Source of the DNA: Micromonospora sp. MW-13
GTDB lineage: Bacteria > Actinomycetota > Actinomycetes > Mycobacteriales > Micromonosporaceae
Assembly (NCBI RefSeq): GCF_003434305.1
Contig: NZ_QKKX01000005.1
Span: 1 to 64,000 of the forward strand
Length of the DNA stretch: 64,000 nt
Direction: 5' to 3'
The notes under the pieces are model-generated. The model was given only the letters and a program-made list of their open reading frames with translations. It was not told the DNA's origin and searched no databases. Positions 41,652 to 50,260 of this stretch are shown here, piece after piece (position 1 is the stretch's first letter; each line of letters starts with the position of its first letter). The position numbers and the translations under genes are program-made.

Positions 41652-41722
41652 GCGACCACCTCGCCCCGCCCGGCGGTCGCATGCGGATTCACCGCACTGC
41701 GCCTGACGATTCGCTCGCTCAT
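41648..41722 (-). other. Bridging mini-ORF between tldD and tldE
   Basis: A 24-codon frame starts at an ATG overlapping the tldD stop (ATGA) and ends at a TGA overlapping the tldE ATG (ATGA). The peptide runs from MSERIVRRSAVNP to GRGEVVA; the last codons contain GAGGTGG, the tldE ribosome binding site. Start and end match the mini-ORF between the dppB- and dppC-type genes. It probably keeps ribosomes engaged between the two subunit genes. Confidence 0.5.
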
Positions 41723-43155
41723 GCGCGGACCCCCACTCGGACGTTTCGGAACCGGGCCGGCGCGGCCGGGTGCCCGGTGTGGCCGGTCTGGCCGGGCTGG
41801 CCCTTGCCGCAGTTCGGCGTGCCCCACGCGACGGTCTCGGAGGAGAGCATGTCCATCGAGCGCCAGAACAGCGGGCCGATGCCGGTGTAGGTGGGGTTGC
41901 GCAGCATCCGCCCCCGCCGGCCGTTCTTGATCTCCCAGCCGACCTCGCAGCCGAACTGGAAGTTCAGCCGCTTGTCGTCGATGGACCAGGAGCGGTTGAG
42001 GTCCATCAGCACCCCGTCGTCGGTGGCCGCGACGATCTCGTCGAGGGTGTGCGGGCCGGGCTCCAGGCCGACGTTGGTCATCCGCACCATCGGCAGCCGG
42101 GCCCAGCCGTCGGCCCGTACGCTGCCGCCGTGGTCCAGGCCGGCGACGGCGGCCGAGTCCCGGCCGGCGAGCACCCCGACCCACCGGCCCTCGCGCACCG
42201 CGTCCCGCCGCGCCGCCGGGGAGCCCTCGTCGTCGAAGCCGAAGCTGCCCAGCGCGCCGGGGATGGTCGGGTCGATGACGACGTTCATCAGCTCGGAGCC
42301 GTAGCGCAGCGAGCCGAGCTGGGCCAGGTCCAGCCACGACGTGCCGGCGAAGGCGGCCTCCCAGCCGAGGATGCGGTCCAGCTCGATGGCGTGCCCGACC
42401 GACTCGTGGATCTGCAACGCGAGCTGCTCGCCGCCGAGGATCAGGTCGGTCTCGCCGGCCGGGCACTGCGGGGCGGTGAGCAGCGCCCGGCTCTCCTCGG
42501 CGATCCGGGCGGCGTGGGCGGCCAGGTCGAGCGAGGTGACCAGCTCCCAGCCGGTGGTGCCGTACTGGCCGCGGTAGCTCGGGTACGACCGGCGCTGGGT
42601 CTCGCCGTCGCCGATCGAGGTGGCCGAGATGCCGCCACCGCACTCGCGGATGTGCTGGTCGATGCGGTGCCCCTCGCTGGAGACGAACCACTTCGTGGTG
42701 TCCCAGACCTGGTAGAGCCCCTCGGCCAGATCCGCGCCGTGCGCGGCCATCGTGGCGGTCGCGCCGACCAGCAGGTCGCCCTTGTCGGACAGCGCCACCC
42801 CGAGCGGGTCCACCTCGCACGCCGAGGCCCAGCTCGCGACGGTCGGCTCGGCCGGCACCAGGTCGATCGGCGGGCCGGGGACGCGCGCGCTCGCGGCGGC
42901 GATCCGCGCGGCGCGCCGGCCGGCGTCGTGGGCCGCGGCGTCGGACAGCTCCGGTACGGCGTGGAAGCCCCAGCTCGACCCGACCAGCGCCCGGACGCCC
43001 AGCCCGAGGCTCTCGTCCTGGGTCAGCTCCTCGATGTCGCCGTTGCGGGCGGACATCGACTCGTACCGGCGGTGCATCACCCGGGCGTCGGCGTACCGGG
43101 CCCCCGCGTCCAGAGCGGCCTGCACGGCCGCGGACGCCGCATCGAATCCGGTCAT
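41719..43155 (-). CDS. tldD: TldD metalloprotease
   Basis: Catalytic subunit of the TldD/TldE protease, 478 residues. The zinc motif HESVGH (His250, Glu251, His255) and the downstream Cys in WGTPNCGKGQ are the family's metal-binding elements. Other signatures: RNGDIEELTQDESLGLGVRA near the N-terminus and EIKNGRRGRMLRNPTYTG near the end. TldD/E trims peptides in microcin maturation and antitoxin turnover in E. coli; the substrate here is unknown. A TAGGGT element 6 bases before the ATG suggests a leaderless message. Confidence 0.92.
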   Translation of the reverse strand: MTGFDAASAAVQAALDAGARYADARVMHRRYESMSARNGDIEELTQDESLGLGVRALVGSSWGFHAVPELSDAAAHDAGRRAARIAAASARVPGPPIDLVPAEPTVASWASACEVDPLGVALSDKGDLLVGATATMAAHGADLAEGLYQVWDTTKWFVSSEGHRIDQHIRECGGGISATSIGDGETQRRSYPSYRGQYGTTGWELVTSLDLAAHAARIAEESRALLTAPQCPAGETDLILGGEQLALQIHESVGHAIELDRILGWEAAFAGTSWLDLAQLGSLRYGSELMNVVIDPTIPGALGSFGFDDEGSPAARRDAVREGRWVGVLAGRDSAAVAGLDHGGSVRADGWARLPMVRMTNVGLEPGPHTLDEIVAATDDGVLMDLNRSWSIDDKRLNFQFGCEVGWEIKNGRRGRMLRNPTYTGIGPLFWRSMDMLSSETVAWGTPNCGKGQPGQTGHTGHPAAPARFRNVRVGVRA

Positions 43156-43161
43156 GGCCCG

Positions 43162-43167
43162 ACCCTA
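43162..43167 (-). promoter_or_regulatory. -10 element for leaderless tldD transcript
   Basis: TAGGGT ends 6 bases before the tldD ATG. A CTGACG about 18 bases further upstream could be the -35 box, although it lies inside the Uma2 gene end. Confidence 0.45.
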
Positions 43168-43187
43168 GGTGACGGGACCGACATCCG

Positions 43188-43736
43188 TCAGGGGACGAGA
43201 TCCTCCGGCCGGATGGTCGCCCGGACGGGCTCGGTCAGCTCCAGCACCTCGCCCCGTTTGACCGCCGAGTGCTCCACATAGTGGGCGTGTCGACGGTGGT
43301 ACAGGCGCAGCGCGCCGGTGTCCTGCTCGATCAGCAGGTACCAGTCGATGCCGGCGGCGGCGTAGTAGTGCATCTTGAGCACCTTGTCGGTGGCCGCGTT
43401 GCTCGGCGAGAGGATCTCGCAGACCAGCCGGACCTCGTGCGCCTCCACGTTGGGATCGTCGAGGTCGACCGGGTTCGTGACGACGAGATCGGCAACGGGG
43501 ACCCGTCCGGGCCTGAGCCGGACGGTCACCGCCTCCAGCAGTTCCAGCCCGACGGCCTCGGCGGCCGGTTCGAGGATGTTGCCCAGCTTGCGTGAGATCC
43601 GCTGGTGCCGGGGGGCGGGGGCTGGGGTCACGTGGAGGCTCCCGTCGAAGAGTTCGACCCGCTGGGACGTCTCGCCGAGGGCGAGGTACTCCTCCTCGGT
43701 CCACGGTCCGTCGTGGTCGAACACCGCCGCGGTCAT
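43188..43736 (-). CDS. Uma2-family (DUF820) putative endonuclease
   Basis: A 182-residue protein of the Uma2 family with a PD-(D/E)xK-like fold. The start TEEEYLALGETSQRVELFDG, the acidic strand VPVADLVVTNP, the LVCEILSPSNAATDKVLKMH segment (Glu and Lys of the site) and AAAGIDWYLLIEQ are diagnostic. These are scattered, often multi-copy genes of unknown role. The ATG has an excellent GGAGGAGGTGG upstream. It ends 32 bases before tldD on the same strand. Confidence 0.85.
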   Translation of the reverse strand: MTAAVFDHDGPWTEEEYLALGETSQRVELFDGSLHVTPAPAPRHQRISRKLGNILEPAAEAVGLELLEAVTVRLRPGRVPVADLVVTNPVDLDDPNVEAHEVRLVCEILSPSNAATDKVLKMHYYAAAGIDWYLLIEQDTGALRLYHRRHAHYVEHSAVKRGEVLELTEPVRATIRPEDLVP

Positions 43737-43896
43737 GGCCACCTCCTCCTCGATCCGGCGCGGATCCTCTCCCGGTTGCCGCCCCCATGGTCGCACCCGA
43801 GGTGCGACGGCGGCACAGGTCGCCGCCGACGTCCAGGTGAGGCTGTCGGCCGGCGTTGCCGAGTCGTTACGCTGGGCCCCGCTGACAGCCCCCGCT

Positions 43897-43936
43897 TTGT
43901 AGCTTAGTTTCAGCCCCAGTGATCTGTTGTAGTTTC
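43897..43936 (+). promoter_or_regulatory. Direct repeats upstream of the second importer operon
   Basis: TTGTAGCTTAGTTTC and TTGTAGTTTC, 30 bases apart in an unusually A+T-rich stretch, precede the first gene of the plus-strand importer. They could be regulator half-sites or contain the -35 box. The exact promoter cannot be fixed by eye. Confidence 0.4.
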
Positions 43937-43960
43937 TCTTCGTCACTGAGGGAGGCGGTC

Positions 43961-45064
43961 GTGGACAAGCCAGCATCGGCGCCGTCCGGGCAACCGGGCG
44001 ACCGCCCCGGCGTGCCGGAGCAGCGCGGCGACGGGCCGTACCTGCGGGTCAGCGACCTGCGGGTGCGCTTCGCCACGGAGGACGGCACGGTCCGCGCGGT
44101 GGACGGGGTCTCCTTCGCCGTGGAGCGCGGGCGCACCCTCGGCATCGTCGGCGAGTCCGGCTCCGGCAAGAGCGTCACCTCGCTGGCCGTGCTCGGGCTG
44201 CACGATCCGAAGCGCGCCACCATCACCGGCGGGATCTCCGTCGGTGGCCGGCAGCTCGTCGGCCTGCCCGAGGAGGAGATCCGCCGGCTGCGCGGCCGGG
44301 ACATGGCGATGATCTTCCAGGACCCGCTGTCGGCGCTGCACCCGTACTACACGGTGGGCAGGCAGATCGCCGAGGCGTACCGGGTGCACCACCCCCGGGC
44401 CGGCCGGCGGGAGGCCCGGCGGCGGGCCGTCGACATGCTCGGCCGGGTCGGCATTCCGCAGCCGGCGAAGCGGTACGACCAGTACCCGCACGAGTTCTCC
44501 GGCGGCATGCGGCAGCGGGCGATGATCGCCATGGCGCTGGTCAACGACCCCGACCTGCTGATCGCCGACGAGCCGACCACCGCGCTGGACGTCACCGTGC
44601 AGGCGCAGATCCTGGACCTGCTCGCCGACCTCCAGGCCGAGTTCCACTCCGCGATCATCCTGATCACCCACGACCTCGGCGTGGTCGGCCAGGTCGCCGA
44701 CGAGGTGCTGGTGATGTACGGCGGCCGGGCCGTCGAGCAGGGCAGCGTGGAGCAGGTGCTCCGGCGCCCGCAGCACCCGTACACCTGGGGCCTGCTCTCC
44801 AGCGTGCCGGCGCTGCACGGCGACGCGGACGCGGACCTGGTGCCGATCGCGGGCAACCCGCCCAGCCTGATCAACCTGCCGGCGGGCTGCGCCTTCCACC
44901 CCCGCTGCCGGTACGCCGACCGCACCGGCGGCCGGTCGCGCGCCGAGGTCCCGCCGCTGGGTCCGGCCGGCGAGGCCGGTCAACTGGTCGCCTGCCACCT
45001 GACCGCCCGGGAGCGCACCCTGCTGTACCGCGAGGACGTCGCACACGTGGGGGTGGCCCGGTGA
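43961..45064 (+). CDS. Peptide ABC transporter ATPase, DppD/OppD type (second operon)
   Basis: First gene of the plus-strand importer, 367 residues. It has an N-terminal 30-residue Pro/Gly extension, Walker A GESGSGKS, Q-loop IFQDPLSALHPYYTVG, signature FSGGMRQR, Walker B LLIADEPTT and H-loop. The C-terminal cysteine motif is incomplete: GCAFHPRC and VACHL remain, but the usual third Cys is lost (ADRTGGRSR). GTG start with GGGAGG upstream. Its TGA overlaps the GTG of the first of three mini-ORFs. Confidence 0.92.
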   Translation: MDKPASAPSGQPGDRPGVPEQRGDGPYLRVSDLRVRFATEDGTVRAVDGVSFAVERGRTLGIVGESGSGKSVTSLAVLGLHDPKRATITGGISVGGRQLVGLPEEEIRRLRGRDMAMIFQDPLSALHPYYTVGRQIAEAYRVHHPRAGRREARRRAVDMLGRVGIPQPAKRYDQYPHEFSGGMRQRAMIAMALVNDPDLLIADEPTTALDVTVQAQILDLLADLQAEFHSAIILITHDLGVVGQVADEVLVMYGGRAVEQGSVEQVLRRPQHPYTWGLLSSVPALHGDADADLVPIAGNPPSLINLPAGCAFHPRCRYADRTGGRSRAEVPPLGPAGEAGQLVACHLTARERTLLYREDVAHVGVAR

Positions 45065-45241
45065 GCGCGAGGAACGTAGCGGAGCGGAGTCCCGCAGTCG
45101 CGAACGAAGGTGGGCTCCGGTGAGCGCGAGGAACGTAGCGGAGCGGAGTCCCGCAGTCGCGAACGAAGGCAGGCCCTGGTGAGCGCGAGGAACGTAGCGG
45201 AGCGGAGTCCCGCAGTCGTGAACGAAGGCAGGCCCCAGTGA
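45061..45241 (+). repeat. Three 59-bp tandem repeats forming a chain of coupled mini-ORFs
   Basis: Each unit begins GTGAGCGCGAGGAACGTAGC and is identical over 50 bases (one change in unit 3), then has 9 variable bases. Every unit is a 20-codon ORF ([13 protein letters not shown]...) whose GTG overlaps the preceding TGA and whose TGA overlaps the next GTG. The chain starts at the dppD-type stop and ends at the dppF-type start. Because 59 is not a multiple of 3, the frame rotates with each unit. ORFs lie at 45061-45123, 45120-45182 and 45179-45241. Confidence 0.85.
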
Positions 45242-46245
45242 GTACCGAGCCGTTGCTGCGGGTCAGCGGGCTGACCAAGCACTTCCCGGTGCGCAGCGGG
45301 TTCCGCGCCACCGGGCTGGTGCGGGCCGTCGACGGCCTGGACTTCGAGGTGCGCCCCGGGGAGACGCTGGGCCTGGTGGGGGAGTCCGGCTGCGGCAAGA
45401 CCACCGCCGGCCGGATGCTGGTGCGGCTGCTGGAGCCGACCGCCGGGCGGATCGAGTTCGCCGGCCGGGACATCACCCACGCCGGGCGGCGCGAGCTGCG
45501 CCCGTTGCGCCAGGACCTCCAGATCATCTTCCAGGACCCGTACGCCTCGCTGAACCCCCGGCACACCGTCGGCCGGATCGTGGCGATGCCGTTGCACGTC
45601 AACGGGATCGACCCGCCGGGCGGGGTGCGCAAGCGGGTGCAGGAGCTGCTGGAGCTGGTCGGGCTCAACCCCGAGCACTACAACCGCTACCCGCACGAGT
45701 TCTCCGGCGGGCAGCGGCAGCGCATCGGCATCGCCCGGGCGCTGGCCCTGCGGCCGAAGCTGATCGTCGCCGACGAGCCGGTCTCCGCCCTGGACGTGTC
45801 GATCCAGGCCCAGGTGGTCAACCTGCTCCGGGACCTGCAACGGGACCTCGGGCTGGCGTTCGTCTTCATCGCCCACGACCTGGCCGTGGTGCGGCACTTC
45901 TGCCAGCGGGTCGCGGTGATGTACCTGGGCCGGATCGTGGAGATCGGCGACCGGGCGGACATCTACGAGCGCCCGCAGCACCCGTACACCCGGGCCCTGC
46001 TGTCGGCGATCCCGGACGTGACGACGCTCGGGCCGGGCGGCCGGATCCGGCTGACCGGCGACGTGCCGACCCCGCTGAACCCGCCGTCGGGCTGCCGGTT
46101 CCGCACCCGCTGCTGGAAGGCGCAGGACGTCTGCGCGACCGAGGAGCCGGCCCTGGTGCCCCGGGACGGCGGCGCGCAGTCGACTGCCTGCCACTTCCCG
46201 GAGTCCGAGCGGGCCGGCGTGAGCGGTGCGGAGGTGACGAGGTGA
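45238..46245 (+). CDS. Peptide ABC transporter ATPase, DppF/OppF type (second operon)
   Basis: Second ATPase, 335 residues. Walker [11 protein letters not shown]-loop [16 protein letters not shown], signature FSGGQRQR, Walker [13 protein letters not shown] and H-loop FIAHDLAVV are all OppF-type. The four C-terminal cysteines are intact ([17 protein letters not shown]). The GTG overlaps the stop of the third mini-ORF, and its own TGA overlaps the next GTG (GTGA), so translation is coupled throughout. Confidence 0.94.
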   Translation: MSTEPLLRVSGLTKHFPVRSGFRATGLVRAVDGLDFEVRPGETLGLVGESGCGKTTAGRMLVRLLEPTAGRIEFAGRDITHAGRRELRPLRQDLQIIFQDPYASLNPRHTVGRIVAMPLHVNGIDPPGGVRKRVQELLELVGLNPEHYNRYPHEFSGGQRQRIGIARALALRPKLIVADEPVSALDVSIQAQVVNLLRDLQRDLGLAFVFIAHDLAVVRHFCQRVAVMYLGRIVEIGDRADIYERPQHPYTRALLSAIPDVTTLGPGGRIRLTGDVPTPLNPPSGCRFRTRCWKAQDVCATEEPALVPRDGGAQSTACHFPESERAGVSGAEVTR

Positions 46246-47249
46246 GCCTGTCCCCGGTCGAGGGCGTGGCGCTGGCGGAGATCGAGTCCACCGGCGACGG
46301 TGCCGCGCCGAAGGCGAAGGGGTTCGTCGGCCGGTCGCCCGGCCAGCTCGCCTGGGCCCGGCTGCGGCGGGACCGAACCGCCATGGTCAGCGCCGGCATG
46401 CTGGCCTTCTTCGTGCTGGTCGCCCTCGCCGTGCCGCTGATCCAGGCGCTGTACGGGGTGGGCCCGCGCGAGCAGTTCCAGACCCGCCTCGACGGCTTCG
46501 GCATGCCGCTGGGGTATGCCGGGGGCATCAGCGGCGAGCACTGGTTCGGGCTGGAGCCGGGCCTGGGCCGGGACATCTTCATCCGGATGGTGCACGGCCT
46601 GCGGACGTCGCTGTTCATCGCGTTCGCCGCCGCCGTGATCACCGCCGCGATCGGCATCGTGCTGGGCACCCTCGCCGGCTACCTGGGCGGCTGGCTCGAT
46701 GCGGTGATCAACTGGATCACCGACCTGACCCTGGCCATGCCGTTCCTGATCATCGCGCTGGCGCTGACCCCGACCGTCGCGCTGCGCTTCTACGGCCAGC
46801 GCGAGGCGGTGCCGGCCGCGTTCCAGATCGGCGTGCTGATCGCCGTCTTCGCCCTCTTCGGCTGGACCAGCACCGCCCGGCTGGTCCGGGGGCAGGTCAT
46901 CGCGCTGCGCGAGCGGGAGTTCGTGGAGGCGGCCCGGGCCAGCGGCGCCGGGCTGGGGCACATGCTGTTCCGTCAGCTCCTGCCGAACATCTGGGCGCCG
47001 ATCCTGGTGTCGTTCTCCCTCGCGGTGCCGTCGTACATCACCAGCGAGGCGGCGCTGTCGTTCATCGGCGTCGGGCTCACCGACGAGACGCCGAGCTTCG
47101 GCCGGATGATCTACCGCAGCCTGGACTACCTCCAGACCGACCCGGCGTACGTCTTCTTCCCCGGCATCACGATCTTCGCGCTGGTGTTCGCCTTCAACCT
47201 CTTCGGGGACGCGCTGCGCGACGCGCTCGACCCGAAGTCGTCCCGGTAG
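46242..47249 (+). CDS. Peptide ABC transporter permease, DppC/OppC type (second operon)
   Basis: A 335-residue permease with a 45-residue cytoplasmic N-terminus, six predicted helices and the DppC pattern [23 protein letters not shown]-type loop ([21 protein letters not shown]) and [15 protein letters not shown]. It is GTG-started and coupled to the ATPase gene. The permease order (C before B) is reversed relative to the minus-strand operon. Confidence 0.93.
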   Translation: MSLSPVEGVALAEIESTGDGAAPKAKGFVGRSPGQLAWARLRRDRTAMVSAGMLAFFVLVALAVPLIQALYGVGPREQFQTRLDGFGMPLGYAGGISGEHWFGLEPGLGRDIFIRMVHGLRTSLFIAFAAAVITAAIGIVLGTLAGYLGGWLDAVINWITDLTLAMPFLIIALALTPTVALRFYGQREAVPAAFQIGVLIAVFALFGWTSTARLVRGQVIALREREFVEAARASGAGLGHMLFRQLLPNIWAPILVSFSLAVPSYITSEAALSFIGVGLTDETPSFGRMIYRSLDYLQTDPAYVFFPGITIFALVFAFNLFGDALRDALDPKSSR

Positions 47250-47259
47250 GGGTTTCGCC

Positions 47260-48246
47260 ATGGTGCGGTTCCTGGTCAAGCGGCTGCTCTCCGCCGCGCT
47301 CACCCTGTTCGCGGTGAGCGTGTTCAGCTTCCTGATGTTCTTCGCCCTGCCCCGGGACCCGGTCACCGGCATGTGCCCGAAGAACTGCAACCCGGAGCGA
47401 CTGGAGCGGGTCCGGCAGGAACTGGGCCTGCGCGACCCGCTGATCACCCAGTACGCGGGCTACATGAAGGGCATCGTCACCGGTCGGGACCTGGGCAGCG
47501 CCCAGGGCGGCCGGTGCGACGCCCCCTGCCTGGGCTGGTCGTACGTCACCAACGAGGCGGTCAGCGACACCATCGCCCGGGTGCTGCCGGTGACGCTGAG
47601 CATCGTGATCCCGGCGGCGATCCTCTGGCTGCTGCTCGGTGTCGGCCTCGGCATGGTCTCGGCGCTGCGCCGGGGCACCTGGCTGGACCGGCTGGCCATC
47701 GGCTTCTCGCTGACCGGCGCGTCGTTGCAGCTCTACTTCGTCGGCGCGGTGCTGCTGCTGGTCTTCGTCTACAACCTGCGGCTGCTGCCGGTGCCGAGCT
47801 ACACGTCGCTGTTCGACAACCCGGTGAAGTGGGCCAGCGGGCTGGTGCTCGCCTGGGTCGCGCTGGCCTTCCTCTACTCCGCCATCTACGCCCGGCTGTC
47901 CCGGGCGCAGATGCTGGAGACGCTGTCCGAGGACTTCGTCCGCACCGCGCGGGCCAAGGGCCTGACCAAACCCAAGGTGTACGGGCGGCACGCGCTGCGC
48001 GCGGCGATCACCCCGGTGGTGACCATCGCGGGGCTGGACGTCGGCGGGGCGCTGGGCGGCACCGTCATCACCGAGACCACGTTCGGCATCCAGGGGCTGG
48101 GGCGTACCGCGGTGGACGCGGTCCGCGCCGGTGACCTGCCCACCATCATGGCCACCGTGCTCATCGCCGCGGTCTTCGTGGTGCTGGCCAACGTCCTGGT
48201 GGACCTGCTCTACGCCGCGATCGACCCCCGGGTGCGGCTGCGCTGA
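47260..48246 (+). CDS. Peptide ABC transporter permease, DppB/OppB type (second operon)
   Basis: A 328-residue permease: MVRFLVKRLLSAALTLFAVS N-terminal helix, a periplasmic loop with four Cys (GMCPKNC, GRCDAPC) that may form disulfides, the EAA-type loop (FVRTARAKGLTKPKVYGRHA) and the closing YAAIDPRVRLR. It lies 10 bases after dppC. A hairpin follows before the binding-protein gene. Confidence 0.93.
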   Translation: MVRFLVKRLLSAALTLFAVSVFSFLMFFALPRDPVTGMCPKNCNPERLERVRQELGLRDPLITQYAGYMKGIVTGRDLGSAQGGRCDAPCLGWSYVTNEAVSDTIARVLPVTLSIVIPAAILWLLLGVGLGMVSALRRGTWLDRLAIGFSLTGASLQLYFVGAVLLLVFVYNLRLLPVPSYTSLFDNPVKWASGLVLAWVALAFLYSAIYARLSRAQMLETLSEDFVRTARAKGLTKPKVYGRHALRAAITPVVTIAGLDVGGALGGTVITETTFGIQGLGRTAVDAVRAGDLPTIMATVLIAAVFVVLANVLVDLLYAAIDPRVRLR

Positions 48247-48281
48247 CGGCCGGCCGGTGGCGGGCGTCCGCCGGCCGGCCG
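48247..48281. terminator. Hairpin between permease and binding-protein genes (second operon)
   Basis: An 11-bp stem CGGCCGGCCGG with its complement starts at the first base after the permease stop. An A+T-rich stretch (about 48300-48345, with TTATCAAG and TTTACGAT) follows and may hold a separate promoter for the binding-protein gene. The hairpin could block read-through or protect mRNA. Confidence 0.5.
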
Positions 48282-48399
48282 CCCCTCCGACGGCGACGAA
48301 AGTTATCAAGAACCGTTACACAATCCGAAGGTTTTCTTCTTTACGATCCTCGGGACGTCGGCGTTCACGCCCGGCGGCACCGGGTGGAGGAGGTAGGAG

Positions 48400-50142
48400 A
48401 TGAGACCACGCGCAGCGGTCGCCGCAGGCGGCGCCATCGCACTGGTGGTGACGTTGGGGGCTTGCTCGGAGAACACGGGCGAGGGCACCACGGTGGACAA
48501 CACCCGGCAGCAGACCGGGGTCATCGCCACCGACCCGAAGGACTCGCGGGGCCCGGCGGCCGAGGTGGCCGGGGCGCAGAAGGGCGGCACCTTCACCATC
48601 ATCCGGGAGACCCCGATCTCCCACCTGGACCCGCAGCGGACGTACTCGTTCGCGGGCCTGATGGCCAACCCGCTCTTCGCCCGCTACCTGACCACCTGGA
48701 AGGACGACGGCAAGGGCGGCCTGGTCCTGGTCGGCGACCTGGCCGAGACCCCGGGCACCAACGTCAACTCCGACTGCAAGGTCTGGGAGTTCAAGATCAA
48801 GGACGGGGTGAAGTTCGAGGACGGCAGCCCGATCACCTCCAAGGAGATCGCGTACGGCATCGCCCGGTCCTTCGACCCGGACCTCGCCGGCGGCCCGACC
48901 TACCTCCAGGAGTGGCTGGCCGACAGCCCGGAGTTCGACACCAAGTGGGACTTCAAGAAGAACAAGACCTCGCTGCCGCCGGGGTTGACCGCCCCGGACG
49001 CGAAGACCCTGCGCTTCGAGTTCGCCAAGCCCCGCTGCGACCTGCCGTTCGCGGTGTCGCTGCCGACCACCGCGCCGCTGAAGGCAGACAAGGACACCGG
49101 GGTCAACCTGGACCAGCGGCCGTTCTCCTCCGGCCCGTACAAGGTCGCCAAGAACCAGGCCGGCGTGCAGCTCACCCTGGACCGCAACCCCAACTGGGAC
49201 GCCAGCACCGACCCGGTGCGCCACCAGTACCCGGACCAGTTCGTCTGGAGCTTCGGCCCGACCGCCGACGCCGCCAACAACCGGGTGATCGCCGACAACG
49301 GCGCCGACCAGAGCGCGATCGCCTTCAACTACGTGCCGTCCTCGCTGGTCGCCAGGGTGGCCCAGGACCAGGCGCTGAAGTCGCGGACCATCCTCTCCCC
49401 GACGCCGAGCGCCAACCAGCTCGTGATCAACAACCAGCGGGTCAAGGACCTGAAGATCCGCCAGGCGCTGAACTACGCCATCGACCGGGAGGGCCTGATC
49501 AAGGCGGTCGGCGGGCAGACCGTGGCCCAGCCGATGACCACGCTGATGCCGTCGTCCACCATCGGCTTCAAGGCGTTCGACGCGTACCCGGCGGGGGCGA
49601 ACGGCGACGTCGACAAGGCCAAGGAGCTGCTCGGCGGCCAGACCCCGGAGCTGGTCCTCGGGGTGGCCGACAACACGAGCGAGCAGGCGATGGCGATCCA
49701 GCTCAAGAGCAACCTGGAGCGGGCCGGCTTCAAGATCACTGTCCGGAACATCCCGGACGACGCGAAGCTCGACGAGGTCAAGAAGAAGGACAACCCCTGG
49801 GACCTGTACATCGGTAACTGGGCGGCGGACTGGCCCAGCGGGGCGTCCATCCTGCCGGTGCTCTACGACGGCCGGACCATCAAGGCCGAGGGCAACAGCA
49901 ACCAGTCGTACCTGAACGACCCGGCGATCAACGCCGAGTTCGACCGGATCCTCACCCTGGAGCCGGCGAAGCAGGGGCCGGAGTGGGCCAAGCTCGACGA
50001 GCGGATCATGAAGGAGCAGGCCCCGGTGGTGCCGCTCTACGTCGACGTGGCCTACGCCGTGCACGGCTCGAAGGCCGGCGGGGTCTTCATCTCCAGCGTC
50101 TTCGGCTACCCGTCCTTCGTGAACGCGCACGTCAAGCAGTGA
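48400..50142 (+). CDS. Peptide ABC transporter substrate-binding lipoprotein (second operon)
   Basis: A 580-residue family 5 solute-binding lipoprotein. Signal peptide and lipobox LGAC (Cys22) are followed by a long linker; the SBP core includes GGTFTIIRETPISHLDPQRT, KIKDGVKFEDGSPITSKEIAYG and LKIRQALNYAIDREGL. A strong GGAGGAGGTAGGAG precedes the ATG. It is the last gene of its operon, unlike the first importer where it is first. Just upstream of mshB, it sits where lpqW, a relative of such binding proteins, is found in mycobacteria. Confidence 0.92.
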   Translation: MRPRAAVAAGGAIALVVTLGACSENTGEGTTVDNTRQQTGVIATDPKDSRGPAAEVAGAQKGGTFTIIRETPISHLDPQRTYSFAGLMANPLFARYLTTWKDDGKGGLVLVGDLAETPGTNVNSDCKVWEFKIKDGVKFEDGSPITSKEIAYGIARSFDPDLAGGPTYLQEWLADSPEFDTKWDFKKNKTSLPPGLTAPDAKTLRFEFAKPRCDLPFAVSLPTTAPLKADKDTGVNLDQRPFSSGPYKVAKNQAGVQLTLDRNPNWDASTDPVRHQYPDQFVWSFGPTADAANNRVIADNGADQSAIAFNYVPSSLVARVAQDQALKSRTILSPTPSANQLVINNQRVKDLKIRQALNYAIDREGLIKAVGGQTVAQPMTTLMPSSTIGFKAFDAYPAGANGDVDKAKELLGGQTPELVLGVADNTSEQAMAIQLKSNLERAGFKITVRNIPDDAKLDEVKKKDNPWDLYIGNWAADWPSGASILPVLYDGRTIKAEGNSNQSYLNDPAINAEFDRILTLEPAKQGPEWAKLDERIMKEQAPVVPLYVDVAYAVHGSKAGGVFISSVFGYPSFVNAHVKQ

Positions 50143-50171
50143 CGCCTCCGCGGGCCCCAGCCCGCGGGTAG

Positions 50172-50213
50172 GAAGGGGCCCCTCTCCACAACGGCGTGGA
50201 GAGGGGCCCCTTC
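50172..50213. terminator. Terminator of the second importer operon
   Basis: An 18-bp perfect stem (GAAGGGGCCCCTCTCCAC and its complement) with a 6-base loop lies 29 bases after the binding-protein stop. It is one of the strongest hairpins in the window and separates two convergent units. Confidence 0.85.
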
Positions 50214-50240
50214 TGGTCGCGCGCCCCCTGTCTGTCAGGA

Positions 50241-50258
50241 CCCCGCCGCCCGGCGGGG
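50241..50258. terminator. Hairpin after the small gene downstream of the S9 peptidase
   Basis: CCCCGCC and GGCGGGG arms with a 4-base loop sit 2 bases beyond the TAA of the 58-residue small gene on the minus strand, the position expected for its terminator. Confidence 0.55.
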
Positions 50259-50260
50259 GG

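Noticed and set aside
40206-43155. TldD/TldE as part of a modified-peptide (RiPP) cluster
   Set aside because: No precursor peptide, YcaO, radical SAM or lanthipeptide synthetase gene adjoins; neighbours are sdh genes and a Uma2 gene, so a housekeeping protease role is simpler.
45061-45241. The 59-bp repeats as an attachment site or origin iterons
   Set aside because: They lie inside an operon, keep stop/start overlaps, and no replication or integrase gene is near.
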